DNA of 60,637 bases. Origin: JBOGWP01 sp050693875 (lineage in GTDB: Bacteria; Actinomycetota; CADDZG01; JAHWKV01; JBOGWP01). This document shows positions 35,243-43,139 of the stretch, piece by piece. The translations under genes and the position numbers were made by a program. Location: NCBI GenBank assembly GCA_050693875.1, contig JBOGWP010000089.1, positions 1 through 60,637 of the forward strand. The letters are read 5' to 3'. A model generated the notes under the pieces. That model made no database searches. It was not told the DNA's origin and saw only the letters and a program-made list of their open reading frames with translations. Every line of letters begins with the position of its first letter. Position 1 is the first letter of the stretch.

Positions 35243-36208
35243 TCAAAGCCTCGGGAGTAGCTCGAGGATCACGCACTCCCGCAGCCAACGCCGGACGTTC
35301 TCGTCGGCCGTACCGGTGACCGACTGTCGTTTGGCCAGCATGGCGTGGGCGATCTCTTCGAACTCTTCACGGTTCGCCGCGGTGATCGGGCGAACCGCGG
35401 CGGAGAACTCGACGAGACGGGCGTCCCGGCCCTTCCAGCGCGCGACCACCTCGGCATTCCGCACCCTCGCCGCGTCGGGGATGACCTGCTGGCGCTCCCC
35501 GGACAGCACGTAGATGGTCCCCTCGCGCACGAAGAACCAGCAGGGGATCGGCCGGTCCGGCGCGGTGTTGGGCGTGATCCAGATGATGTCCGACTTCTTG
35601 ACGGCCTCGGCGATCGCGGCCTCCACCGGCAGTGTCGCCACCTGCTCCTCGTCGTCCTCCCACCCGATCGATCGGTCCGGCTCGTATCCGAGATGCGCCC
35701 AGGTGGCCTCGACGGAGCGCAGCACGTACCAGCGGGTGTAGTTGAAGAACTCGTCGACGGCCTCGAGCGGGTCGTCGAAGTCCTCCATACGCACGAGCTC
35801 CTCGTCGGGCACGGCTCCGGCGTCGATCAGCCTGCGCCGCTGCGAGATCGCCACATCCACCGCCTGCCGCTCCGCCAGCTTGTCGTCGGGGCGCGGCCCC
35901 CCGGTCCCGCGCGCCGCCGCGGGCCGTCTGCGGAAGGCCAGGACCCACGAGGGCTGCTGGGTGGAGATGTAGCCCTCCGACCAGAACGAGCCGTCGCCGA
36001 GATCGGCCCGCAGCAGCACCGTCGGGCCGGGGAAGAACAGCTTGAACCCGGTCCAGTGGGCTTTGAAGGTCCGGGTCAGGTTGCGTTCCAGCGAGAAGGT
36101 CAATGCGCCGAGCTCGCCCCGCCCGTGGGGAACCTGGTACTCGGAGAGCCGGTGCGCGATGCGCTGACGCACTTCCTCGAGGGTGATCGTTCCCCTGGCC
36201 ACGGCCAC
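35243..36208 (-). CDS. conserved hypothetical protein with PNPOx-like C-terminus
   Basis: The 321-residue protein is not recognised as a named family. The N-terminal 100 residues contain KLFFPGPTVLLRADLGDGSF. Residues about 195-290 (SDIIWITPNTAPDRPIPCWF, VREGTIYVLSGERQQ, AEVVARWKGRDARLVEFSA) look like a split-barrel flavin-binding domain of the pyridoxamine-oxidase type. It ends near the TPP gene and begins six bases after the stop of the first ArsA ATPase, so it belongs with those ATPases. It has no transmembrane segment. Confidence 0.6.
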   Translation of the reverse strand: MAVARGTITLEEVRQRIAHRLSEYQVPHGRGELGALTFSLERNLTRTFKAHWTGFKLFFPGPTVLLRADLGDGSFWSEGYISTQQPSWVLAFRRRPAAARGTGGPRPDDKLAERQAVDVAISQRRRLIDAGAVPDEELVRMEDFDDPLEAVDEFFNYTRWYVLRSVEATWAHLGYEPDRSIGWEDDEEQVATLPVEAAIAEAVKKSDIIWITPNTAPDRPIPCWFFVREGTIYVLSGERQQVIPDAARVRNAEVVARWKGRDARLVEFSAAVRPITAANREEFEEIAHAMLAKRQSVTGTADENVRRWLRECVILELLPRL

Positions 36209-36213
36209 AAATT

Positions 36214-37305
36214 CTACGCGGGCGAAACGAAGATGCGCTGCGCGATGTCGGCAAGCGCCGAGAGGTCGGCGACCTCCCGCGTGAGGAAGGGAACGCGGAC
36301 CCAGTGGCCGGGGTCGATCGTGCCCTGCAGGCGCTCGAGGCTATGCTCCTCCCGGGCGCGCATCTGGTCGACCTCGCCGGCGATCTGGACCAGCCGGTCG
36401 ATGAGCGGAGCGCCCGTCGACCGCACCCCGGCGCCGTCGAAGACCGGGTGGATCCGGTTCACGACCAGCCCCCCGAAGGGCAGGTGGTACGAGTTCATGG
36501 TATCGGCGAAGAAGAGCGCCTCCTTGACGGCCTGCTCGGTTGGGGCGGTCACGATGACGAACCGGGTGGTGTCGCGGCGTAGCAGATCGAAGACCTCCTG
36601 GGCGCGGCGCTTGAATCCGTCGTACATGCCCTCGAAGCTGGTGAAGAACTCCGCCGTGTCCTTCAGCACCTCGGCCCCCACCACCTTCGTCACGAGGCGG
36701 AGGAAGGTGACCGCCGCGAGGTTCACCGCCTTGAAGAGGCCGCGGCCCCCGCCGATCGCGGGCAGGAGGAACCACTTGAGCAGCCGGCCCTCGAGAAAGG
36801 AGGTCAGCCGCTTGGGGGCCTCGAGGAAGTCGAGGGCATGCCGGGTCGGCGGCGTGTCGATGACGATCAGGTCGTAGCGGCCCTCATTGGCCAGTTCGTA
36901 GAGCTTCTCCATGGCCATGTACTCCTGGGTGCCCGAGAGTGCCACGGAGATGGCCTGATAGAAGCGGTTGGCGACGATGGCGTCGGCGGTCGCCTCGTCC
37001 CTGGCGTAGCGGTGGACCAGCTCGTCGAAGGTGCTCTTGGTGTCGAGCATCATGGCGTCGAGATGGGCGGGCTCGAGCCCGGCGCGCCGGAACTGCGCCG
37101 CCGGGACCCGATGCGGACGTGACGACAGCTCCTTCAGCCCGAGCGAATCTCCGAGGCGGCGGGCCGGATCGATCGTGAGGACGATCGTCTTGCGTCCGCG
37201 CCGGGCTCCCTCGAGCGCCACGGCCGCCGAGATCGTGGTCTTGCCGACGCCGCCCGACCCGGCGCACACGACGATCTCCGCGTCGAGAATCTCCGCGAGG
37301 CTCAT
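36214..37305 (-). CDS. ArsA/Get3-family ATPase 1
   Basis: The 363-residue protein has the deviant Walker A GSGGVGKTTISAAVALEG, the switch I region LTIDPARRLGDSLGL, switch II DTPPTRHALDFLEAP and the A-loop VVNRIHPVF. Actinobacteria often encode two such ATPases in tandem, where they likely form a heterodimer rather than an arsenite pump; no arsB or arsD is present. It starts 34 bases after the second ATPase ends. An adenine-binding protein of the Get3 type that handles clients at the membrane is the main alternative. Confidence 0.85.
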   Translation of the reverse strand: MSLAEILDAEIVVCAGSGGVGKTTISAAVALEGARRGRKTIVLTIDPARRLGDSLGLKELSSRPHRVPAAQFRRAGLEPAHLDAMMLDTKSTFDELVHRYARDEATADAIVANRFYQAISVALSGTQEYMAMEKLYELANEGRYDLIVIDTPPTRHALDFLEAPKRLTSFLEGRLLKWFLLPAIGGGRGLFKAVNLAAVTFLRLVTKVVGAEVLKDTAEFFTSFEGMYDGFKRRAQEVFDLLRRDTTRFVIVTAPTEQAVKEALFFADTMNSYHLPFGGLVVNRIHPVFDGAGVRSTGAPLIDRLVQIAGEVDQMRAREEHSLERLQGTIDPGHWVRVPFLTREVADLSALADIAQRIFVSPA

Positions 37306-37339
37306 CGTTCGGGCGGCGCGTCGCGGGGCACGGCGATGG

Positions 37340-38356
37340 TCAACCGGCCCGGCGCCCGGCCGCCGCGCCGGAGCGGGACGACGGGTTCTCGAGCCGCTCC
37401 TCGATCGCGTCGGCGAGCATCTCGAGCTCCTTCATCCCGAAGCGGTCGCGAAACAGGAAGGGCAGGTCGACGATCGGCGCGGTGTGCGCGACGGCCTCCT
37501 CGAGGCGCGCCCGGTGCTCCTGCTGCAGCGCACGGCGGCACCGGTAGAACTCCGCGGTCTCCCAGAGCGCCCGGGCGCGCGGCTTCGAGAGCGAGCCTCC
37601 CGACGCAGCCGCCTCGGCGACGAGGTCCTCCGGACCGCCGAGCGTCTCGAACCGCCGGGCCAGGTCGGGATCGTCCGCGACCGTCGGATAGGCCATGTTG
37701 AAGTAGGTGATGCCCACGTTCATCCCCACCCGCTCCTCGAGCAGCCGCTGGGTCTCGATGGTCTCGTTGACGGGCATCTCCTCACCGATGGTCACGAGAT
37801 GGATCGCCACCTGCTCCGGGTCGCGCAGGAAGTCGAACACCTGGCGAACGTGGCCGGCGAGCCGGCCGATGGGGACCGCATGGAGGAAGCCTTCGGGCGA
37901 ACGGAGCATCGAGACGGCGTGCCCGGCGGCCGGGGTGTCGAACACGATGAGGTCGAACTCCCGCTTGCGGGTGGCTGCGTACCAAACCTTGCCCAGGGTC
38001 AGCAGGTCGTGCAGCCCCGGCGCGGCATGGGTCACGTAGTACACGAGCTGCGAGGCGAGCACGGGCTTGGCAATCCGGCGAAGATGGAACTGCACTTCGA
38101 AGTACTCGCGCAGCGCCTCCTCGGGTGAGATGTTCATTCCGTGGACGCCCGGTGCGAGCTCGGTGGGAGTCGTCGTCAGCGGTTCGGCGCCGAAGATCGA
38201 GGAGAGCGAGCCGCTTCCCTCGACCTCGGCGACGAGGACGTCGAGATCATGGCGGGCGGCGAGGATCGCGATCGCCGCCGAGATGGTCGTTTTCCCCACT
38301 CCCCCTTTGCCGGAGATAATGAGGAGACGGCGATCGAGGATGGCATCCAAGGGCAC
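37340..38356 (-). CDS. ArsA/Get3-family ATPase 2
   Basis: I start at GTG 38356, directly ahead of the conserved LDAILDRRLLIISGKGGVGK; the open frame upstream is an artefact on the back of nfeD and the slipin gene. The protein has 338 residues, with deviant Walker A GKGGVGKTTISAAIAIL, switch II FDTPAAGHAVSMLRSPEGFL and a C-terminal helical lid. It is first in the operon ArsA2-ArsA1-PNPOx-like. Its start is only six bases from that of the divergent nfeD, so the two promoters must lie inside each other's coding or leader sequence. Confidence 0.8.
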   Translation of the reverse strand: MPLDAILDRRLLIISGKGGVGKTTISAAIAILAARHDLDVLVAEVEGSGSLSSIFGAEPLTTTPTELAPGVHGMNISPEEALREYFEVQFHLRRIAKPVLASQLVYYVTHAAPGLHDLLTLGKVWYAATRKREFDLIVFDTPAAGHAVSMLRSPEGFLHAVPIGRLAGHVRQVFDFLRDPEQVAIHLVTIGEEMPVNETIETQRLLEERVGMNVGITYFNMAYPTVADDPDLARRFETLGGPEDLVAEAAASGGSLSKPRARALWETAEFYRCRRALQQEHRARLEEAVAHTAPIVDLPFLFRDRFGMKELEMLADAIEERLENPSSRSGAAAGRRAG

Positions 38357-38362
38357 GCCGCC

Positions 38363-39706
38363 ATGATATCGGACCCCCTCCGGGGGCCTCTTCGGCGACG
38401 TCTGGTGCTGCTCGGTCTGCTCGCGGCGGTGCTCCTCACGATCTCGCCGAGGGCCGGTGCTGCCGAGCGCTCGACGATCGACTTCATCACGCTCTCCGGA
38501 GTGATCGATCCGGTTTCGTCGCGCTATCTGCTTCGCCAGATCGGCCAGGCGGAGCGGTCGGGCGCACAGGCGATCGTCGTGCAGCTGGATACTCCGGGGG
38601 GCCTCGACATCTCGATGCGCGAGATCGTCCAGCGGATGCTGGCCTCCCGGGTCCCGATCGTGGTCTGGGTCTCGCCGAAAGGGGCGCGGGCGGCGTCGGC
38701 AGGGGTCTTCATCTCCTACGCCGCGCACGTGCTGGCCATGTCGCCGGCGACCAACATCGGCGCCGCTCACCCGGTCAACCTGGGCGGGGGCGAGGGCGAC
38801 GCGGTGATGACCGAGAAGGCCACCAACGACGCCGCGGCCTATCTGCGCTCCATCGCCGACGAGCGCGGGCGCAACCGGGACTGGGCAGAGCGGGCCGTCC
38901 GCGAGTCGGTCTCCCTGGGGGCCTCCGAGGCGGTGCACGAGAAGGTGGCCGACTTCACCGCCGGCACCCTCTCGACGCTGCTGACGAAGCTCGACGGCCG
39001 CGAGGTCGAGGTCGGCGGCCGGACAGTGACGCTGTCGACCGGCGACTACCAGCTCCGCTTCCACAAGATGGGCCTGTTCGAGAGCATCCTCCACACCGCC
39101 ATCCGGCCCGAGGTCGCCTACATGCTCCTGCTGCTCGGCTTCTACGGGCTGCTCTTCGAGCTCTACAGCCCCGGCATCGGGCTCGCCGGCGTCCTCGGCG
39201 GCGTCTCGCTGATCTTGGGCTTCTACGCCCTCTCCGTCCTGCCGGTCTCGTGGGCGGGGGTCGCGCTGCTGGTGCTGGCCGTGGGCTTCATGGTCGCCGA
39301 CCTGCACGTCGCCGGGCTCGGCGTCTTCACCGTGGGAGGGATCGTCGCGCTCGTCGCCGGAAGCCTCCTGCTCTTCGCCGGCGCAAGTGACGTATTCCGG
39401 CTCTCTCCCATCGTCATCGCCGCCGCCGTCGCCGGAACGCTGCTGTTCTTCATCTCGGCGATGACGGCCGCCCTTCGGGCGCGGGCGTCGAGGCCGCTCT
39501 CGGGCGCGGAGGGGATCGTGGGGACCTACGGCACCGCCCGCACCGATATCGCCCCGGACGGGCAGGTGATGGCAAAGGGGACGCTGTGGCGTGCCCGCAC
39601 GCTCGGTGCGGCGATCCCGCAGGGCGGCCGGGTTCGGGTGCGCTCGGTCGCGGGGCTGATGCTGATCGTCGAGCCGGCAGAGGAGACCGAACGAACCGGC
39701 GGCTGA
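38363..39706 (+). CDS. NfeD-family membrane serine protease
   Basis: The 447-residue protein has a signal peptide (VLLGLLAAVLLTISPRAGAA), a ClpP/S49-like domain with QLDTPGGLDISMREIVQRML and the nucleophile Ser in GARAASAGVFISYAAHV, and a Lys in the TEKATNDAAAYL helix as general base. Four to five membrane helices follow, then a C-terminal OB-fold NfeD domain (GIVGTYGTARTDIAPDG, GGRVRVRSVAGLMLIVE). Family members cleave the C-terminus of the partner stomatin, which is the next gene. The start is ATG 38363. Confidence 0.85.
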   Translation: MISDPLRGPLRRRLVLLGLLAAVLLTISPRAGAAERSTIDFITLSGVIDPVSSRYLLRQIGQAERSGAQAIVVQLDTPGGLDISMREIVQRMLASRVPIVVWVSPKGARAASAGVFISYAAHVLAMSPATNIGAAHPVNLGGGEGDAVMTEKATNDAAAYLRSIADERGRNRDWAERAVRESVSLGASEAVHEKVADFTAGTLSTLLTKLDGREVEVGGRTVTLSTGDYQLRFHKMGLFESILHTAIRPEVAYMLLLLGFYGLLFELYSPGIGLAGVLGGVSLILGFYALSVLPVSWAGVALLVLAVGFMVADLHVAGLGVFTVGGIVALVAGSLLLFAGASDVFRLSPIVIAAAVAGTLLFFISAMTAALRARASRPLSGAEGIVGTYGTARTDIAPDGQVMAKGTLWRARTLGAAIPQGGRVRVRSVAGLMLIVEPAEETERTGG

Positions 39707-39766
39707 GCCTGCAACCCGAGCGCCGGGAAACGTCGGCGAACCGGCCGGCAAGGGAAGGAGGCGGCA

Positions 39767-40588
39767 ATGCCAGTTGGACTGCTGATCCTCGTGGGGTTCG
39801 CGCTGCTGCTGCTGTTTGCGGCCATCCGCATCGTCAACGAGTGGGAGCGCGGTGTGATCCTGCGGCTGGGGCGCATCGTCGGCGCGAAGGGCCCGGGACT
39901 CTTCCTGCTGATCCCGGTGATCGACAGGATGATCAAGGTCAACCTGCAGGTCGTGACATTGAACGTCCCTCCGCAAGACGTGATCACCCGCGACAACGTC
40001 ACGGTGCGCGTCGACGCGGTCGTCTACTTCCAGGTGTTCGACCCCGTGAAGGCGACGGTCGAGATCCAGAACTACGTGCTCGGCACCTCCCAGATCGCCC
40101 AGACCACGCTCCGATCGATCCTCGGTCAAGCCGACCTCGACCACCTCCTGTCGGAGCGGGACCGCCTGAACGACGAGATCCAGCGGATCCTCGACGACCT
40201 GACCGAGCCCTGGGGGGTGAAGGTCACCAACGTGGAGATCAAGAACGTCGACCTGCCCCAGGAGATGCAGCGGGCGATGGCCCGCCAGGCCGAGGCGGAG
40301 CGTGAGCGACGAGCGAAGATCATCAACGCCGAGGGTGAATACCAGGCTTCGGACCGCCTCCGGGAGGCAGCCGCCGTGCTGGCCCGGGAGCCGATCGCCT
40401 TTCAGCTCCGCTTCCTTCAGACGATCACCGAGGTCGCCACGGAGCGGAACTCGACGCTCGTGCTCCCCATTCCCATCGAGCTGCTCTCCCACTTCCAGAC
40501 CGGCCCCGACGGGAAGGCAAGGGCAGCGGGCCCGGCGCCGGCGGCCCCCCCCTCCGCGGGCGGCCCCGGGCCGGAGTCCTCAGGGTAG
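39767..40588 (+). CDS. slipin / stomatin-like SPFH protein
   Basis: The 273-residue protein has one N-terminal membrane helix (LLILVGFALLLLFAAIR), the SPFH domain (NEWERGVILRLGRIVGAKGP, GLFLLIPVIDRMIKVNLQ, RDNVTVRVDAVVYFQVFDP) and the helical segment AMARQAEAERERRAKIINAE. It forms ring-like membrane microdomain assemblies and pairs with NfeD. The AAGGGAAGGAGG site precedes ATG 39767, 60 bases after nfeD. The C-terminus is a Pro/Ala-rich tail. Confidence 0.9.
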   Translation: MPVGLLILVGFALLLLFAAIRIVNEWERGVILRLGRIVGAKGPGLFLLIPVIDRMIKVNLQVVTLNVPPQDVITRDNVTVRVDAVVYFQVFDPVKATVEIQNYVLGTSQIAQTTLRSILGQADLDHLLSERDRLNDEIQRILDDLTEPWGVKVTNVEIKNVDLPQEMQRAMARQAEAERERRAKIINAEGEYQASDRLREAAAVLAREPIAFQLRFLQTITEVATERNSTLVLPIPIELLSHFQTGPDGKARAAGPAPAAPPSAGGPGPESSG

Positions 40589-40629
40589 GAACGGCCGTCG
40601 AAGCCTCTCGTCCGCGCACTCCCCAGGGT

Positions 40630-40658
40630 TTGACTTAGGGCACCCTTACCTCTACGCT
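40630..40658 (+). promoter_or_regulatory. promoter with overlapping IdeR/DtxR-like iron box
   Basis: TTGACT at 40630-40635 and TACGCT at 40653-40658, 17 bases apart, form a good vegetative promoter. Between and over them lies TTAGGGCACCCTTACCTCT (40635-40653), matching the IdeR/DtxR consensus at about 13 of 19 positions with both TTAGG and ACCT arms. An iron-bound repressor here would block the promoter in high iron. The sites are read directly; the regulator is inferred. Confidence 0.6.
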
Positions 40659-40730
40659 TAGCCCCTCCGAAGATCGCTCATACGGACGGTGGAACCTGCA
40701 AGGTAAGGCCGACCAGAGGGAGGGGGGCGG

Positions 40731-41828
40731 GTGCAGGGACGGCTTCGCGGTCGGGTTCGAGGATTTCTGACCACCTTCGTCCTGGCCGGCGCACTCGCCG
40801 CGTCGGGATGTGGCCGCGATCGCGGTCCGGCAACGACGAGCAAGGCCGAGCCTGACGCCGGGAAGGTGTCCGCGGGAAGCTTGCTGCACGCGATCGGCGC
40901 CCACCACCTGGTGGCGATCGAGCTCTACACGGCCGGCGACGCCACCACCGCCCTCGCCCATGCCGGCCACCCGATCGAGGAGATCCTGCCTGCGGTCGAG
41001 GGGGAGGTAACCGCGCACCATGCCGGCGGGGCAGCCGAGCTCGAGAAGGCCCTGGAGAAGGTGCGGGCGTCGATCGAATCCCGAGCCCCTGCCGACGAGG
41101 TCCAGGCCGCCGTGGAGACGGCGTCGAAGGAGGCCCAAGCAGCAGAGGAGGCGGTCGTGGGTACCGTCGTCCAAACGGAGGCGTACCGGGGCTCCGTCGT
41201 CGCCGGCCTGCTCGCCAACGCGGCGCACGAGTACGAAGAGTCGGTCGAGTCGGGCCGGGTGAGCGAGGTCGTCGAGTACCAGGACGCCTACGGTCTCTTC
41301 TCGGTAGCCCGGGCCATCTATGAGGATCTCGCCACGTCGGTGAGGGCAGCGCACGCCGCGGAGGCGGGGGAGATCGACGAGGCGTTCGGACGGCTGGCGG
41401 CGGCCTTTCCGGGCGTGAAGCCGCCGGCCGCCGCCGCGGCGGTCGAGGACGTGGAGAAGGACGCCGCGCTGATCGGCCACGAGCTCGAGGAGACGGTCGG
41501 GGCGCGTCCCGCGGTCGAGACCGACCCGCACGAGGTCATCGAACGGATCGAGACGCTGCTCGGCGAGATCGCCACTCGATACGAGCGGGGAGAGAGCCAG
41601 GAGGCCGCCGAGCTGGCCGCCCAGGCCTACATCGAGCACTACGAGCGGGTCGAGGGCCAGGTGATCCGCCAAGCTCCCAAGATCAACGAGGAGCTGGAAC
41701 CGCTCCTCGGCACGCAGATCCGGTCTCGGATCAGGGCGGGGGCGGCACCGGCCGAGCTGAAGGCACTCCTCGACCGGGCTCGGGCCCTGCTCGCCGAGGC
41801 GAAGGGGAAGCTGGAGACCCACGAATGA
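40731..41828 (+). CDS. iron-transport lipoprotein, helical imelysin/EfeO-like
   Basis: From GTG 40731 the protein has a lipoprotein signal (FVLAGALAASGCG, lipobox Cys about residue 27) and 365 residues of mostly helix. LLHAIGAHHLVAIELYTAGD and similar Glu/His-rich helices recall the periplasmic helical domains that accompany FTR1 permeases. The ESRAPADEVQAAVETASKEA segment recurs in related form in FTR1 and in the small anchored protein downstream. It is predicted to bind iron outside the membrane and deliver it to FTR1. The stop overlaps the FTR1 start as ATGA. Confidence 0.75.
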   Translation: MQGRLRGRVRGFLTTFVLAGALAASGCGRDRGPATTSKAEPDAGKVSAGSLLHAIGAHHLVAIELYTAGDATTALAHAGHPIEEILPAVEGEVTAHHAGGAAELEKALEKVRASIESRAPADEVQAAVETASKEAQAAEEAVVGTVVQTEAYRGSVVAGLLANAAHEYEESVESGRVSEVVEYQDAYGLFSVARAIYEDLATSVRAAHAAEAGEIDEAFGRLAAAFPGVKPPAAAAAVEDVEKDAALIGHELEETVGARPAVETDPHEVIERIETLLGEIATRYERGESQEAAELAAQAYIEHYERVEGQVIRQAPKINEELEPLLGTQIRSRIRAGAAPAELKALLDRARALLAEAKGKLETHE

Positions 41829-43096
41829 TTCGCCGACTCGTTCTCATCGCGGCGCTCGCCGGAGCGCTGGTTGCAACGGGGGCGGCCCCGGCCCACGCCG
41901 CCGGGCAGTTGTCGCCCAAGGAGGCAGTCCGTGAGCTCGACCGGGCGCGCGACCTGCTCGACCAGGCATACGTGAGCTACCAGAACGGCCGCTTCGACGA
42001 AGCCTTCACCCTGGCTCGCAACTCCTACCTCGATCACTTCGAGCTGGTGGAGATCCCGCTTCGGGTGCGCGACGAGCGGCTGACCCTCGCCGTGGAAGAG
42101 GACTTCGCCGGCCTGCGCTCGCTGATCAAGGACCGTGCACCGGCGAGCGAGGTCCGCGTGCAGGTGGCGGAGGTTCGCCGGGGTCTCAACCGCGTCGAGC
42201 GCGAGCTCTCGTCGCCCGGACCGGCGGCCCCCATCGTTGCCGCGGTCTACGCCTTCATCATCCTGTTTCGCGAGGGCTTCGAGGCGGTGCTGGTGGTGGC
42301 GGCGCTCCTCGGGTATCTCGCCGCCAGCCGCAACACCGCCGCCCGCAGGCCCGTGCTCGCCGGCGTCGGCGCAGCCGGAGTGGCGACCGTCCTTACCTTC
42401 GTCCTCGCGGCAACCATCCTTCGGCTCGCCCCGATTCATCGCGAGCTGCTCGAGGCGGGAACCGCCTTCCTGGCGGTCGGGGTCCTCTTCTACGTCTCCT
42501 TCTGGCTGATCTCGCGCCTCGAGCACCGGCGCTGGATGGAGTTTCTCAAGGCCAAGGTCTGGGCGGCGGCCTCGACCGGGTCGACCCTGGCGCTCGCCGG
42601 CGTCGGGTTCACCGCCGTCTACCGGGAGGGCTTCGAGACGGTGCTCTTCTACCAGGCGCTGCTCGGCTTCGCCAGAGGCCTCGAGGGCTGGATCTGGCTG
42701 GGCACCGGGGTCGCCGCAGCGACGCTCGCCGGGGTGGGCATGGCGATGTTCCGGGCGGGCCGCCGGATCCCGGTGCGCAAGGTGCTCGGCACCGCGGTCG
42801 TGATGGTCATGGTTCTGTCGGTCGCCTTCCTCGGCAACGCCGTCCGTGATCTCCAAGAGGCGGCGGTGATCCCGGTGACGCTGATCCCCGGGCTCCCGCG
42901 GCTGCCGATCTTCCTCGCCGAGCTGACCGGGTACCACCCGACGGTGCAGACCGTCGTCGCCCAGGCGGTGTTCGCCGCGGTGTATCTCGTCGGAGCGGCA
43001 TGGATGTTCGTGATCCTGCCGAGACGGAAGCGGGCGGCCGCTCCGCCCGCCCACCCGGCCCCGGCGGTGAACCAGGACGCGGCCGGTGGGGGGTAG
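41825..43096 (+). CDS. FTR1-family high-affinity iron permease
   Basis: The 423-residue protein has a signal peptide (LVLIAALAGALVATGAAPAH), an extracytoplasmic helical domain (residues about 30-135, including APASEVRVQVAEVRRGL), and seven membrane helices. The two iron-handling motifs are REGFEAVLVVAALLGY and REGFETVLFYQALLGF, equivalent to the REGLE motifs of FTR1. It imports iron across the membrane, probably as Fe3+ with oxidation by an unidentified partner. No ferroxidase or peroxidase gene (EfeB) is present nearby. Confidence 0.9.
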   Translation: MIRRLVLIAALAGALVATGAAPAHAAGQLSPKEAVRELDRARDLLDQAYVSYQNGRFDEAFTLARNSYLDHFELVEIPLRVRDERLTLAVEEDFAGLRSLIKDRAPASEVRVQVAEVRRGLNRVERELSSPGPAAPIVAAVYAFIILFREGFEAVLVVAALLGYLAASRNTAARRPVLAGVGAAGVATVLTFVLAATILRLAPIHRELLEAGTAFLAVGVLFYVSFWLISRLEHRRWMEFLKAKVWAAASTGSTLALAGVGFTAVYREGFETVLFYQALLGFARGLEGWIWLGTGVAAATLAGVGMAMFRAGRRIPVRKVLGTAVVMVMVLSVAFLGNAVRDLQEAAVIPVTLIPGLPRLPIFLAELTGYHPTVQTVVAQAVFAAVYLVGAAWMFVILPRRKRAAAPPAHPAPAVNQDAAGGG

Positions 43097-43139
43097 CGGG
43101 AAAGGCCTTCGATGATCGCCCTCACCCGAGGCTGACACG

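Noticed and set aside
37340..40492. 1050-codon minus-strand frame ending in ArsA2
   Set aside because: Only the last 338 codons are ArsA-like; the rest is low-complexity and antisense to nfeD and the slipin gene.
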